Assembly: GCA_963971225.1 (NCBI GenBank)
Contig: OZ020270.1
Coordinates: 17,781,817 to 17,845,816, forward strand
Origin: Melieria omissa
Taxonomy: Eukaryota > Arthropoda > Insecta > Diptera > Ulidiidae
Length of the DNA stretch: 64,000 bases
Reading direction: 5' to 3'
Shown here: positions 29,741 through 41,970 of the stretch, piece by piece
Layout: each line of letters begins with the position of its first letter
Numbering within the stretch: position 1 is the first letter of the stretch
Made by a program: the position numbers and the translations under genes
The notes under the pieces: generated by a model
What the model was told of the DNA's origin: nothing
The model's database searches: none
What the model saw: the letters and a program-made list of their open reading frames with translations, nothing else

Positions 29741-30454
29741 CAGAGAACTGCACGAGTGCCTATTTTTATGACTCTGAGTATACTCGCCTTAAAAGCGGTT
29801 GCGGTGCGATCGCCACCGCATTGATTTTGTATGAGTATTTACCATACCCATGTCGATTTGAGTATTGGTGCGTTTAAGCTACTAGCATACTCAAGCATAT
29901 GATTTCGCGGTATCTGCTTTACTTTGCTTCGTAATTTTTTTTATCACATTCGGCAATCGTACCCGACGAGTACGATGACTAGTATGAGTGCTACTCGTAC
30001 TTCGTGTGCACAACATAAATAATATGTATATAAGAGAATGCAGAGATACATATTGGGCAAAGTGAAGATGAGTGAAGTCAGTAGCAAATAAGAATAACTA
30101 TGCAGCCGGCCGCAAAATTGACACCGCGATGTTACTGTTTTTGTTTGTAGCACTCTCATATAACGGTAAACGGCCTATTTAGCGTTATCAATGATTGTGC
30201 GTATATTGATGATTCTGTTTCTTACTGAGAAAAAAGTCAATTGTTGCAAAAATTATTAGTTTTGAAGTGTTACTGCAAGCAGTTGGAACAATTTCGGCAT
30301 GGCGTCAAACAATGATTTGGTTGCTGAATATATTGCGAATGGAACTTACTCCCTGTCACCAAAACGCTCCTTCTTAATGGCCCTCGTAGACGATTTTTAT
30401 TTGCATGTATTGAATTTTTTTCGATATTCAGTCGCGAAAAAGATACATATCGCA

Positions 30455-31594
30455 CACGCACTACAAAAGTGACACAACTCAAAATTTTTATTTTTCGGGT
30501 TTATATCTTAATACTGTGCACAATGCATTTATCTACAAATAAGAAAAAGCTCAGTATATTTTTTTGTTGTTTACTGTTGCAAAAATACAGTTAGATCTCT
30601 TTTCATGTCAGAAGTTTGATCGCTGCAGCTCAATGCAAAAGAGTCCTAACTCAAATTGTGACATTTTAAACGACATAAATTTTTGTTGAAGTTAATTTTA
30701 AACAAAATTCTGACCATTTTTATATATATTTTTAATTATTAAAATTAACTATGAATTTTAAAAATTTTTCTTTCAACTTTTTAAGTGTCATTTATAATTA
30801 TCAAATCCAGAAAAAGTGGCATAACTTGAAATAATTCGGTAATTATTGAATTAAAATATCATCAAAACAGTCACAACTAACAATTTTGGATTTTCTTTTG
30901 CAAAATAAAACAAAATTCTTGTAACTTATCCTAAAGCATAATCTGTAGAATTTTCAACTAAACGGTACAGTAGCGACTCGGTAAAAGCAACCCTCGATTT
31001 GCGCAACTCCTCGATTATCGCAACCACCGAATTTTATACATTATAGACTCAGTAAAAGCAACTGCTGCCGAAAAAACCTCAATAATCGCAACTTTTTCTT
31101 CGTCTAATTTTCTTTTTGTGGAGTAGAGTCTCAGTTGATGTCCCGTTTCTTTCTCTAGTTTCTTTAAATCAGTAAAATAAATTGTTATCAAACTGTTTTG
31201 TTAATTAAAGCCTTTTTAAGAAATGTTTAGAGTTTTTGTTTCTGTTTGATTTTTCTCAAACACAATGAATGTGATTAGTTTAAGTTCTTTTTTTTGTAAT
31301 ACAACAAAATATGAATAAAATAATAATGAATTCTAATGAAACCCTTATAAAACTTTGTGAAATTTGCAAATTTTCATACAAAAATTTAGACTCGATAATT
31401 ACAGCAAACTCGGTAGTTGCAACCAAGGTTTTATCATTCTTGGTTGCAACTGCCCCTGCATTAATCGGTTGCTTTTACCGAGTCGCTACTGCATATACTT
31501 TATTTAAAAAAAAATGTTTATTTAGCTCAAAAACAGTTTTTTGCGTTTCCTGAAAAATCAAAAATTTTTAGTTGTGTCACTTTTGTAGTGCGTG
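30455..31594. mobile_element. Palindromic element inside the hAT
   Basis: The ends are CACGCACTACAAAAGTGACA and its inverse, sharing about 25 bases, followed by AT-rich DNA. No clear target duplication was found, so the exact boundary is uncertain. It is split by the pogo-like MITE at 30968. Confidence 0.7.
30968..31491. mobile_element. pogo/Tigger-like MITE (524 bp)
   Basis: The ends are CAGTAGCGACTCGGTAAAAG and its inverse, with internal repeats of TCGGTAAAAGCAAC / TCGATTATCGCAAC type. TA precedes the left end; the right flank reads CA, so one TA may have mutated. CAGT-type ends are typical of the pogo group. Confidence 0.7.
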
Positions 31595-32014
31595 AGCAAT
31601 ATACGCGCTATGTGTAGAAGCTGAGTAGGCTCGTCACCCACAAGTCGAGCGCGAGCCGAAGTTGTGTATGTGTTACGAGCTAGCATTGTTCCTGCAGGTA
31701 AAGCGCAGAACGAAATATTAAAAAAAAGCTTGAGTGCGAAAACGCACATTACTCAAAATTTCGCTCATGCTGGTTACGGTATTTACTGGTACTGTTTTTT
31801 GCGCTCATTGCTTTTACATAGTAGAAATATGAACAGAACGAAAAGTATTGAGTATGTTATGATCGCATGAGGCTCTCAGCAAATGAACGACGAGTAAAAT
31901 CAACACCGCACAATTTCTTTTGCGGTGTTTATGGCACTCGAGTATACAAAATACAGAGTATGTATGCGGTGTACTTATTGTTGCGGTGCACTCGTGCCGT
32001 TCTCTGATGTACAC

Positions 32015-32555
32015 TGCGCAGTTTAGTCCACAAGCGAACGCAAGCGAGCGTGTTAATAGATCCATTCTGGTAGGCATCCGGTCATATATTGGCAAAGACC
32101 AAACGACTTGGGACCGCAATTTGGCAGAAGCATTGCGCAGCGCTTATCATCAAACTATCGGCTGCTCGCCATATTTTGCGTTGACGGGCCAACAAATGTT
32201 GTCGCACGGACGCGACTATGAATTGTTGCGAAAACTGCAATCATTTGATGATACGGTGATAGAAAGGCAGGACAAAATCAAGCTAAACGCAAATATTGCT
32301 AAAGCTTACGAGAGTTCTGCAAATCGTTACAATTTGCGTAGTTCGACAAAACAGTTCGAGATAGGCGACACAGTATTTAGGCGTAATTTTGTTCTTAGCG
32401 ATGCAAGCAAACGATTTTGTGCTAAGTTTGCACCCAAATTCCTAAAGGCGAAAGTTATAGGCAAGAAAGGTAACAATATGTACGAGTTGGAAGATGAAGA
32501 AACAGGGAAGCGAGAGATTTACCATAGGAAAGACATACAGGAAAGGAAAGTTTAA
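32015..32555 (+). pseudogene. Integrase, second part, of the RING-gag element
   Basis: Resumes the integrase after the hAT: the QFSPQANASERVNRS motif holds the catalytic Glu, followed by WDRNLAEALRSAYHQTIGCSPYFALTG and a C-terminal domain (FEIGDTVFRRNF, GNNMYELEDEETG). The stop is at 32555. With 29116-29740 it represents a nearly whole integrase interrupted only by the hAT. Confidence 0.9.
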
Positions 32556-33503
32556 TTCGCATCCCTTTTCCAAAACTTGCAGCTGTGCCGCAATTTTTGT
32601 GTTGCACTGGGCTGCATATAAAGACTCAGATACATAAAACAGGGCCGCGTATTAATACGACGCACTGCACTTATCACTAGCGCTAATCAGCCTAGAGCTA
32701 ATCAGCCTAGCGCTAATCAAGCTAGACTTGTTCAGCAGTGAACGAGTGAGCGCTAGCTCGTATACACACTCGGCAGCCAACATGGTTGTTGTTGTTGTCA
32801 TGCTGAGCCACCCACGCTGGCGATGGTGAGCGCAGAACTTTCGCGCTGCACTTGCGCATTCTCTTTTGCTGTGCGTTCGTACTACGCTAGCGCGGCGCTC
32901 TTAAATCGAATCTGCGTATCCAGCAGATAGTGAGGTGTGGCGGTGGTAGTGCACTTCGGCCGCGCTGCACTTTATGACCTTGCGCGAAGTGTTGGTAGGA
33001 TGCATTTCGGCTGCTGGCACTTGCTATTCCAAGCATGGTGTTGTGTCGTGCAGCTGGTGAAATCTTTGCCGTTCTGGCTGCTGCATTCCACCAACCACGT
33101 AAAGGTCACCCCATGCACCAAATTTTGTCGCATTTCTGCAAAGAAGTGGGGTGATCTGCTGGAATTTGGAAGATCAGGCGATTATGCGCTGTTGCGGCAA
33201 AATTTGCCTTTATAAGCGGGCGCCGCAGTAAGATCGAGGAAGTCGTTGGGAAGTCGTTGATAAGTCGATGAGGGGAAATTAGCCTCAGGAGTTTGGTGCG
33301 GAGAGTCGGTCAGCGCGTGATAGTGGCGGTTCGACTGTGGCCTTTGAAGTTGGCTTGTGAAACGTGCGCGCGGTCCAATGGTGGCATAGACTTTTGTGTA
33401 ACAGGAAAAAAAGTGGTAAAGTGCGTGGACCTTGTGGCTAAGACCATGGCCTAATTGGGAACAAATAATTATCTAGTGCCAAGTGCGAGTGAACGTTTTG
33501 TTG
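32556..33503 (+). other. 3' region of the RING-gag element, possible LTR
   Basis: GC-richer DNA without a gene. It includes TATAAAG (about 32617) and three direct copies of GCGCTAATCA(G/A)GCCTAG-type between 32678 and 32730. No repeat of this DNA is seen upstream of the gag, so an LTR cannot be proven. The frame 32937-33215 shows no domain. Confidence 0.4.
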
Positions 33504-35652
33504 ATTTAAAAACGCGCAAGGCAAACTTTTTAAAACAAATGGTTCCTGTACTAAAACTATTTTGAAGTACGGCACTAAAAATGCAAAACGCCAAAACCAG
33601 CCAAAAATTCCGCCGTCGTTCAGACCGCAAAAATGACAATGTTTAAAAAGGAAAAACTACTACTAAACGTGTGCTAAAACTAAATAATTGTGCTATCTAA
33701 ACCTGAATAAAGGTACGCCAAATTACTACTTTAAAGTAGGCAAAAGAAGAAAAACAAAATAAACTATGTGTGAAAAGTCGAAACGAAATTGAGTGCTTAA
33801 AAGGAATATTGCTGCTGCCCGGAAATACTGCCGAGAATGCCGAGAATGAGGGTTACCAGTCATCGTTGGAGTCTCTAGAAGCTGCGAGAATCATACCAGG
33901 ATGTTCAAGGAGCGTCAAAGTTGTTGAAATTTTTTTATAATATAAAAACTAATTAAAATTTTTTAAAAGATGTGTGTCATATTTGTTCTTTTTCTATATC
34001 TATTTGGGTAATAAAAATGGGGAAAAGTTATTAATAATCTTATTAATTAAAAATATTAATATTAAAAGTTTGGTATAACATTGGAATTATCTAGTTAAAA
34101 CAAAAAAAAAACAAACAAAAAAAAATAAAAAAATATGGAAATTATTGCTAAGATAGACATTTTTTCTGTTATTTTTATTCTTAAGATTTTTTTTGCTAGT
34201 TAAAAATTAAAACTATAAAAAGTTAGCTAGAAAAAAAGGAATTTTTTTCAATATGAAATTACGCTAATTAAAAATTTTGTTTTCAAAAGACTAACAAAAT
34301 ATACCATGATTTTAAAAGCGAAAGAATAAATACAATAAAGTAAAATTAGGTAAAAGTGAAAAAAAATAAAAAAAAACTAAATAATTTGGTTATATCGAAA
34401 AAAAAAGAACGCACTTACACCTATGACAAATTTTCTTTCCACAAAACCCTATCTAGCACATCCTGTTCCTGAAAACGCGCATCATGTCGATGGGCCCAAC
34501 GCATCGATGGAGCGAGAAAAACCGTGAGTGAACCAATAAAATTTGTATATATTTTTTTAATGTGGGTTTTCGTGCGTTTATTTGAAAAAAAAGAAAGAAA
34601 AGAAACGAAAAAGGGATAATGTCTTGAAAAAAAAAAGAAAAAAAAAATAAAAATTAAATTTACGAAAACTTCGGAAAATTAGTTAAAATAAGAAAAATAA
34701 ATTTTGAGAAATAAAAATAATTTTTTTTTTTTATTTTAAAAGTATGATTGGAAAATTTATTAAATTGGAAGGAAAAAGTTGAGACAGTTTTATATGATTT
34801 TGAAATTAATTTTTTTTGTCGCTGAAATTTTGGTTAATTTTTTTTTCCATGAAAATATTTGGCTTAGTTCTAAAAGCGTTATTTACTAAGCAAATGTAAT
34901 TATTTTTTTTATAATTTAATTTCATAGCCAAGTGTTTTTTTTATACTATTTTTTTCTCTAGAAATTTAATGAACAAAATTGTGAAAATTTACAAAAATCA
35001 TTTGATTATGAAAAATAGTTTGGAAATTAGATTAAGAATTTTGATTTTGTATTAGGTTAAGATTATGGAAAACGATTATGGAAATAAAATTGTTAGTATG
35101 ATTGCTTAAGCTTAAATAACGTTTGGTCTGTCACTGAAGTGGGGTGAGGAGGGTTAATTTTCCTTTGGGTTTCCGAATTCCATCATAGGAAACAAAGGTA
35201 GGGCGGGTTAAGAGCATCCCATTCAATGAGGCGATGCTGAGGAATCGAAACAACAGCAGCAATGGTAACATACTTGCTACCATGTCCGTCCGTTATGTCA
35301 GGAGTTAAAGCGTGTGCATAAAATAATTGTATGTTAGTGTATGTGTGTATGTATCTTTTGTTATGATTTTCCGGTTGTAGTCTGCTAGGTCGTCGTTGCG
35401 GTGTTTGCTGGTGTAGATCCAAATGGCTGTAGGTGAGGCGGTATGGCTACTGAGCGGATTTGTTGGAGTGGAACCCACGCCAGCTGAAGCTACGGGATAA
35501 CCAAAGCCAGATGTACGCGTCCAACTAAACCCGCTGGCCCCGTAGTCATACTCGTGCTCACCGATCGAATGTAGGGTGCCGGCATACATGCAACATGAGG
35601 ACGACTAGCGGTGACCTGCCACAAGGACTGTGGAGGTGCAGCGGCAGCAGAA
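33504..35652 (-). repeat. Dispersed repeat D, copy 2 (uninterrupted)
   Basis: 2.15 kb matching 18719-19158 joined to 24081-25769, with scattered substitutions and small indels. It shows the empty target site of S copy 2 at about 33945 and the orphan frame at 35305-35589. It includes the same GTGAGTG-ended island (about 34486-34528). Confidence 0.92.
35305..35589 (-). other. Orphan 94-codon open frame in repeat D (copy 2)
   Basis: The same frame as 25423-25707, differing at three residues. No family was recognised. Confidence 0.3.
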
Positions 35653-36351
35653 AAAAAAGGGCGGAAACCAACACCTATGCACAGAGGACCGCAAATTTAT
35701 CAAATAATTTGTTTTTGTAATATTTAAAATATAATAAAATAAAGAAAAGCTTTAAAATTTAACAAAAAACTGCAATTGTTTTGATTTTATTGGCAGCAAC
35801 TATGATTGGCCCAACTGGGCGTATGAGTGACTACGTTGGTGTCTAATGCCAAAAGTCCACTTCACTGTATTTCTTTATAGAACAGAATAATATGCTAAAG
35901 TCACATTAAAATGTCATGAAATTTTTCACTTTCAACTGCAGCCAATACTACCCTGCAGGAAAGAAGTCGTCAGTTGGCAAAAGTAACTAATTTTTAACTA
36001 ATTATTTGACAACTTATTTGTAACTGATTGAAAAATCATGCATGGCTACACAGTTCACGAGCGCATACACCGTACTCGTTGCGTTGTTCGTACAAACGAC
36101 AAGTCGCCATTGGCGTCTGCGCGATGAACAAGGGTTGCCTATTGTTTGAAAATTGATATTTTCTGTGGTCACGTTTTCGATCCTTAGAATTTGTAAGTGA
36201 ATCCAATGGGTTGGCAACATAAACGACGCCATATCGTGTTTTTTCGTCAAAGCGTGCGCGTGAAAAAGTGTAAATAAGTGCGAAGTTTAAAGAGGTGTGT
36301 AAAATAAATTATTTAATAAGTAAAAAAAATGCCTTAAAATCAAAATCATCA
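35653..36351. other. Spacer between two D copies, no gene supported
   Basis: Single-copy in this window. The open frames are short and lack domains. Confidence 0.5.
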
Positions 36352-37588
36352 TCATATTATATTTGTTCTTTTTCTATATCTATTTGGGTAATAAAAATGG
36401 GGAAAAGTTATTAATAATCTTATTAATTAAAAATATTAATATTAAAAGTTTGGTATAACATTGGAATTATCTAGTTAAGGGGCCCGAACACTGTAAACTG
36501 CGATTTTTCATATGTTTTTTATTTTATTTATTAAAAAAAAACGGACGTTCCGATTTACATGAAACTTTACACATATGTTAATAAATGTTTAGATTACCTT
36601 TTTTACTACCTTTTTTAATTCGATTTGCCCCTTTCAAAACTTAAAACGCGATTATCTCGAAACCATGTTTTTTGACCGCGTTGACAGCATAACTGAAAAA
36701 GTTTTTATCCGATCGACCTGATTCAAATTGCATTCTATTCGGGAATAGTGTCGCTTCTGCTCGACGTAGCCGTTTTTCGATATATGCCAAACTTTTTTTT
36801 TTATAAATAATTTAGTGCAAAATTTTACGCGAAAAAAAAAACTTTTTCTTCAAACAGCCGCAATTTTTTTTCTAATCAATATTTTTAAAATCCCCTACGT
36901 CAAACAGTAGCCAGTAATGTATATTTCAAGAATCTTTTTTGTTTTTTGCTCTAGGAGGTTCCGTTATGCTGATTTGCTGTCAACGCGACAAGGGTCATTT
37001 TAAAAAGACGACATTTTGGATCAGCTACAGAATACAAACATGGCCGCCAAAAAAAAAAAAAAAAAATTGTTTTCGATAATCTAAACATTTATTAACATAT
37101 GTGTAAAGTTTCATGTAAATCGGAACGTCCGTTTTTTTTTTAATAAATAAAATAAAAAACATATGAAAAATCGCAGTTTACAGTGTTCGGGCCCCTTAAA
37201 ACAAAAAAAAAAACAAACAAAAAAAAATAAAAAAATATGGAAATTATTGCTAAGATAGACATTTTTTCTGTTATTTTTATTCTTAAGATTTTTTTTGCTA
37301 GTTAAAAATTAAAACTATAAAAAGTTAGCTAGAAAAAAAGGAATTTTTTTCAATATGAAATTACGCTAATTAAAAATTTTGTTTTCAAAAGACTAACAAA
37401 ATATACCATGATTTTAAAAGCGAAAGAATAAATACAATAAAGTAAAATTAGGTAAAAGTGAAAAAAAAAACAAAATAATTTGGTTATATCGAAAAAAAAA
37501 ACGCACTTACACCTATGACAAATTTTCTTTCCACAAAACCCTATCTAGCACATCCTGTTCCTGAAAACGCGCATCATGTCGCTGGGCG
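36352..37588 (-). repeat. Dispersed repeat D, copy 3 (partial), split by MITE M2
   Basis: Matches the middle of D, from ATTTGTTCTTTTTCTATATC to GCATCATGTCGCTGGG, and is closest to copy 2 in its small indels. It ends exactly within the GC-rich island and continues into unrelated DNA (GTAAAGCGGCCCC). Removing 36479-37195 and one TTAA restores continuity. Confidence 0.9.
36479..37195. mobile_element. TTAA-flanked MITE M2 (717 bp)
   Basis: The inverted repeats start GGGGCCCGAACACTGTAAAC and are nearly perfect for about 120 bases. TTAA flanks both sides (36475-36478 and 37196-37199), and the empty site is seen in D copies 1 and 2 (CTAGTTAAAAC). It is non-coding. Confidence 0.95.
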
Positions 37589-38391
37589 TAAAGCGGCCCC
37601 AAGCGGCGCGCCTACAACAGCAACAGGGCACAGTGCACAGTGTAACAATTACACTTTTTTATTTGTGAGTTAAATATTTGCTTTAGAGTTGGCGCTGCAC
37701 TGGGCTTTGTTTCCGTGCGTGTGTATGTGTGAGTGTGTGGCTTTACTTTACTCGCTTATGACATTTCTCAGAATTATGCTAAATGTAAGTGACTGTTGTG
37801 CAGAATGGCACACATAACCACATAAGTGACTTCAACTTAGATTGTGCACATTTTATTAAAAATCAAATTCAAAGCTTCATAAATATTCAAAATTGTAAAA
37901 TTGTTGCAAGTGTCTGTGCTATGAATAACATTTAAATGTGCACATTCACATTTTTAATATGATTGACATAATAAAGTACGTTCACTCACACACCAAATGT
38001 GTGTCGTTTGCCATTTTAATGTCTCTACCATTTCTGATTTATCTGCCAAATGTAATCAATTTATGAAATTGATTTTCGACTCACTCAAATGTGCTTTCAA
38101 TCAAGTGTAATGTTGAATATTGATATCTGATGTATGTAATCGAATATGTGTGCACTTTAAACAGGAAATGATCAAAAAGACATAAAGGTTGGCAATTAAT
38201 CAATGATGTTCAGTGACTTTGAAATGAAATATTGGGACCACATGCGTAATTTAAAAGCTAATGGCTGAAAATAGATGTGAACTTTGAGCTGGGAGAAACG
38301 TTTTAAAAATAAATGTGGATATTTTAGGAATCTTTAGAATCTTGAAAATGACAAGATGATTTTAAAGTAAATAATTTTTTGTATGAGTTAC
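37589..38391. other. Spacer, no gene seen
   Basis: Ordinary AT-rich DNA with a GTGTGTATGTGTGAGTGTGTG tract near 37718. Nothing else was recognised. Confidence 0.5.
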
Positions 38392-38447
38392 TACAGTCCC
38401 TGTTCATCGAATTATGACCGATGAAAAAATTTCGGCATTTTAACTTC

Positions 38448-38716
38448 TGTGGGTTATTTGATATAAAATGCAGGAATACTTTATTGGTATACGTCCACAA
38501 ACTGCTTACAAGCAGCACTTAAACTAGAAACAAAATGTTAGATTTGTAAGTCGTCTTTTTCTGCACGTGCCGCTGTCGTAACACCGCTGTCGGAAGAAGA
38601 TCTTGCCAGAAAAGGGAGGTGGCAGCAGTGCTGTTCGGCTCAGTGCTGCCAGGCTCAGCTTTCGGCTTTCGACATGTGCAGCGTTGCATTTGGGAGCCTA
38701 GATGCAGCGCGCCACA
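38448..38716 (-). repeat. CsRn1-type 3' LTR
   Basis: On the element strand TGTGGCGCG...AACCCACA. No difference from 42904-43172 was found. It contains AATAAAG on the element strand (around 38479). Confidence 0.93.
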
Positions 38717-38729
38717 TTACTCCACCCTT

Positions 38730-39416
38730 TTAGAAACGAACTCGGCGTCCAGAACGTGTTCGGTATTCCGATTGCTCGCCTGCCGCCGAAACATTTTGGC
38801 TTTCGTTGACGATGTACGCTGCCTTAAGACGATCGATGCTCACGTTGGTCTGTTTCCCGTTAATGTCGATCTTAAAATATTTGTCGCATCGTTTAAGCAC
38901 AGGATACGGGCCTTCATACGATGCTTGCAGTGGCCGACGTACTCCGTCCGTTCTGACGAAAACGCAGGGTGTCCTATCGAGTTGTGTTTCGATGAAAATT
39001 TGTGGTTTGGCGTGATCTGCTGTTTGCGTAGGTGTCAATTCGCGCATTTTCGTTCTAAGGTTGTGAACGAAGTCCTCTTCCGCCAGGCCGTTGCTGTCGC
39101 TTTGCGAATGATGGAAAAATTCCCCAGGAAGCCGGATAGTTTCACCGTAGACTAGCTCCGCTGGCGTAGCTTTTACGTCTTCTTTGTAGGATGCGCGGTA
39201 GCCCAACAAAATTAACGGCAGCACCTCGACCCAGTTTTGCGTTTGGTAACACTTGATCGCCGTTTTGAGTGTTCGCTGGCTACGCTCTCCAATGCCGTTT
39301 GCAGCAGGGTGGTACGCCGTTGTTCTCAGATGTTGCGTACCCAAAAGGCGATTTAGGTCGCGAAATAATGACGATTCAAACTGACGTCCTTGATCAGTGG
39401 TGACTCTCAATGGCAC
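38730..39416 (-). pseudogene. CsRn1-type integrase, C-terminal half
   Basis: 228 codons with the second catalytic Asp (TTDQGRQFES) and the third residue in a NGIGERSQRTLK motif (usually NGMVERFHRTLK, so two positions are unusual). A C-terminal module follows (LQASYEGPYPVLKRCDKYFKI) with a short tail. The frame is open to the element's end. It is separated from the integrase N-terminus by the insertion described at 39498-39668. Confidence 0.88.
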
Positions 39417-39497
39417 GCCGAATCAGCTTATCCAATTGTTGGAGAAAACGAATGCGACTGATTCGGCTGTGATATTCTCGAGGGGGTAGGCCTCCAC

Positions 39498-39668
39498 CCA
39501 TCGCGTGTAACGGTCGATGCAAGTGAGGCACTATCGACACCGGCGCGGAGGTCAGTGTCATACCACCCACTCCAGCGCAACGGCAGCAGCCAGACGCTGA
39601 CTTACAATTGTACGCCGCAAACAAATCGCGTGTAACGGTCGATGCAAGTGAGGCAATATCGATAGCCT
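39498..39668 (-). repeat. Templated insertion with flanking direct duplication
   Basis: A ~38-base stretch of integrase (TCGCGTGTAACGGTCGATGC...) occurs at 39498-39536 and again at 39629-39668. Between the copies lie about 90 bases that are the reverse complement of the element's own protease region (41753-41838). The protease sense strand is therefore antisense to pol here. Confidence 0.88.
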
Positions 39669-39930
39669 TTACATGGGGGTAATGGGCCTACGATGTCCAT
39701 ATTAACGTGTTCGAATCTCTTACCCGGTAGTAAATACCTTGCTCCCGGCGATTTGTTGTGGCGTTGGATCTTTGCTTTTTGGCAGGCCAGGCAGCCTGCC
39801 ATTCGCGGCAATCTTTCTTCATATTTGGCCAAACGAATTTTTCTGCAACTAGTTTTATGCTTTTCGCTGCTCCACCGTGACATATGTTGTGAATTGAATC
39901 AAACCCGATTTTTCGAAAAGGTTCTGTAAG
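39602..39930 (-). pseudogene. CsRn1-type integrase, zinc module and core start
   Basis: Contains the second half of the zinc module (ACLACQKAKIQRHNK) and the first core Asp (FEHVNMDIVGPLPP), then [14 protein letters not shown], where the duplication begins. The start toward RNase H shows a frame break near 39800-39885. Together with 38730-39416 it gives most of an integrase, not functional as it stands. Confidence 0.8.
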
Positions 39931-40130
39931 AAAAGGTCGTGCGTTACCCGTACTTACGTCACAATAAATTTTAGCATCGGTACCAGGAACGACGAACGCT
40001 TTGAGATCTAGACTGGAGTTGTTGTTTCTCGCTCTCTGGAGTCCGTCATCTGTTGACTGGCTGTTCGCCAGCTGTGCGTAGTCGATTGTTTGTGTCGTGT
40101 GGATTGCGTCGATACGGGATAGTGCGTCAG

Positions 40131-41240
40131 CTATGGCGTTCTCTCTTCCGGGCAGGTAACGGATGTCCGTCGTAAACTGGCTGAGAAAATTGAGGTGCCT
40201 AATTTGTCTGGGCGAAGCGTTTTCCAGTTTTTGGTGGAAAGCGAATTGTAATGGCTTATGATCCGTATAAATGCAAAATTGCTGCCCATGTGTCGAAAGT
40301 GTTTTACAGCTTTATACGCGCCTAAAAGTTCGCGGTCGTACGTGCTGTATCGCTGTTGTGCTGGGCTGAGCCGCTCCGAGTAGAAACCTAAGGGTCGCCA
40401 CTGTTCGCCGTCGTGTTGTTGTAGCACGGCGCCTAATGCTGTGCCGGACGCGTCGACATTAAGAGCTAATGGTGCTCCAGGCTTAGGAAAAACCAATAAT
40501 GATGCTCTGGCTAACTCGTTTTTGCAACGCTGAAAGGCCTCGTTTGCTTCTTCGCTCCATTCTACATTCGATGTGTCGTGTTTCTTATTTCCCTTTATCA
40601 GACTGGATAAAATGCTTTGGCTAGCCGCTGCTTTGGGCAAGAAACGACGAAAAAAATTTAACATACCCAAAAAACGTCGTAAATCGCACGCCCGCTCCGG
40701 TTTCTTGAATTCGATGATAGCCTTTATTCTCTCTGGTGGTGGTTTTACCCCTTGCGGCGTGATAATATATCCGAGGAACGTTACCTCTGGTTTTCCGAGG
40801 ACGCATTTCGAAGGGTTGATGATGAGGCCGAATTCGCGCAGCTTTTCGAATACCGCACGTAGATGGCGTCGGTGCTCTTGCTCATCTTTGGAAGACACCA
40901 AAATGTCGTCTAGGTACGGCCAAGCAAAGTCGAGATCTCGCAGCAGGTGGTCCATGAAACGTTGAAAAGTCTGTCCTGCGTTGCGCAGCCCGAAACACAT
41001 ATATACGAACTCGAACATGCCGAACGGTGTCATTATGGCTGTTTTTGGGATATCGGCTGGTTCTACCGGAAGTTGGTGGTACGCACGACGCAAGTCGATT
41101 GTTGAAAAAATTTTGCATCCGTGCAGTGTGTGCGTGAAATCGTGAAGGTGGGGGATGGGATAGCGATCGGGCTCGGTAACACTGTTTAGCCGTCTGTAAT
41201 CCCCACACGGTCTCCACTCACTGTCCCTCTTCTGCACCAT
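40131..41240 (-). pseudogene. CsRn1-type reverse transcriptase and RNase H
   Basis: The open stretch carries the RT core: [41 protein letters not shown] and the catalytic YLDD in [12 protein letters not shown]. It then carries the RNase H start ([33 protein letters not shown]). One small indel near 40290 shifts the frame after KHFRHM, so the RNase H end is out of frame. The RT N-terminus is in another frame, because a CAG/ACA-rich stretch near 41300-41340 has gained or lost bases. Confidence 0.88.
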
Positions 41241-41970
41241 GTGTAAAGGGCTCGCCCATGGGCTTCGTAACGGTCGACAAATACCTGCGTCGAGGAGCGC
41301 TTGTATCTCTTGTTGCTGTATCTGTTACTGCTGCTGTTGCTGTCGCTGCTTTCAGCTTGTCGGGCGCTAAACGTCTAGGTCTTGAAAAGACTGGAGGGCC
41401 TTTTGTGATGATAAAATGAGTTACATCATGATTAACGTTCTTAACAACCGTGCTCTGTTGTGTCAGCTCCTTAAACTCGCTCAGTAGCTCTCGAAAGGGT
41501 GAGTCGTGGTTAAAAAATGACAATTTACCTGATTCGTCGCTGATTTCTCGAATAGCGCAGACTTGCGATGCGCTGGTTAGACTATCCACTAGCTTGCGTT
41601 TGTGTAAATCGACTAAAATGTTGAATCGTGCCAGGAAATCCGCTCCCAGAATAGGTTGTGAGACATCGGCAACAATGAACCGCCACGGAAAGTTTCGGCG
41701 CAGCCCGATGTTCAAACAGAGTCGTTTTTCGCCGTACGTTTTTATTTTCGATTTGTTTGCGGCGTACAATTGTAAGTCAGCGTCTGGCTGCTGCCGTTGC
41801 GCTGGAGTGGGTGGTATGACACTGACCTCCGCGCCGGTGTCCACTAAGAATTTTGTTTTGCTGTTTTGATCGACGACGATGAGACGGCGACTAGTCTCGG
41901 CAGGCCTGTCACGTACCGTCGTTGGTGACAGGGCCGTTAGTTTAAAGCCATAGCGCATGGCTCCCTGCAT
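41218..41970 (-). CDS. CsRn1-type protease and linker to RT
   Basis: The ATG at 41970 overlaps the end of gag by 34 bases in another frame. The protease active site is [13 protein letters not shown] (about residue 43), with the flap region and [12 protein letters not shown] after it. Then comes the RT connector ([19 protein letters not shown]). After that point the frame is lost in a CAG-rich run, and the last 40 or so codons are out of register with RT. Processing of gag-pol would be its role. Confidence 0.85.
   Translation of the reverse strand: MQGAMRYGFKLTALSPTTVRDRPAETSRRLIVVDQNSKTKFLVDTGAEVSVIPPTPAQRQQPDADLQLYAANKSKIKTYGEKRLCLNIGLRRNFPWRFIVADVSQPILGADFLARFNILVDLHKRKLVDSLTSASQVCAIREISDESGKLSFFNHDSPFRELLSEFKELTQQSTVVKNVNHDVTHFIITKGPPVFSRPRRLAPDKLKAATATAAVTDTATRDTSAPRRRYLSTVTKPMGEPFTHGAEEGQ

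Larger units (their letters stand above)
29741..32006. mobile_element. hobo-like hAT element in the integrase (2,266 bp)
   Basis: Left end CAGAGAACTGCACGAGTGC and right end complementary to CAGAGAACGGCACGAGTGC. An 8-bp duplication, ATGTACAC, flanks it at 29733-29740 and 32007-32014. The first 12 bases equal the terminal repeat of Drosophila hobo as I remember it. Many GAGTA/TACTC words lie near both ends. No transposase frame is present, and the middle is filled by a nested palindromic element (30455-31594). It is non-autonomous. Confidence 0.93.

Noticed and set aside
32937..33215. 92-codon frame after the RING-gag element
   Set aside because: It has no recognisable domain and lies in a likely LTR or untranslated region.
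38619..39155. 178-codon plus-strand frame
   Set aside because: It is antisense to the CsRn1-type integrase and overlaps the LTR; a shadow.
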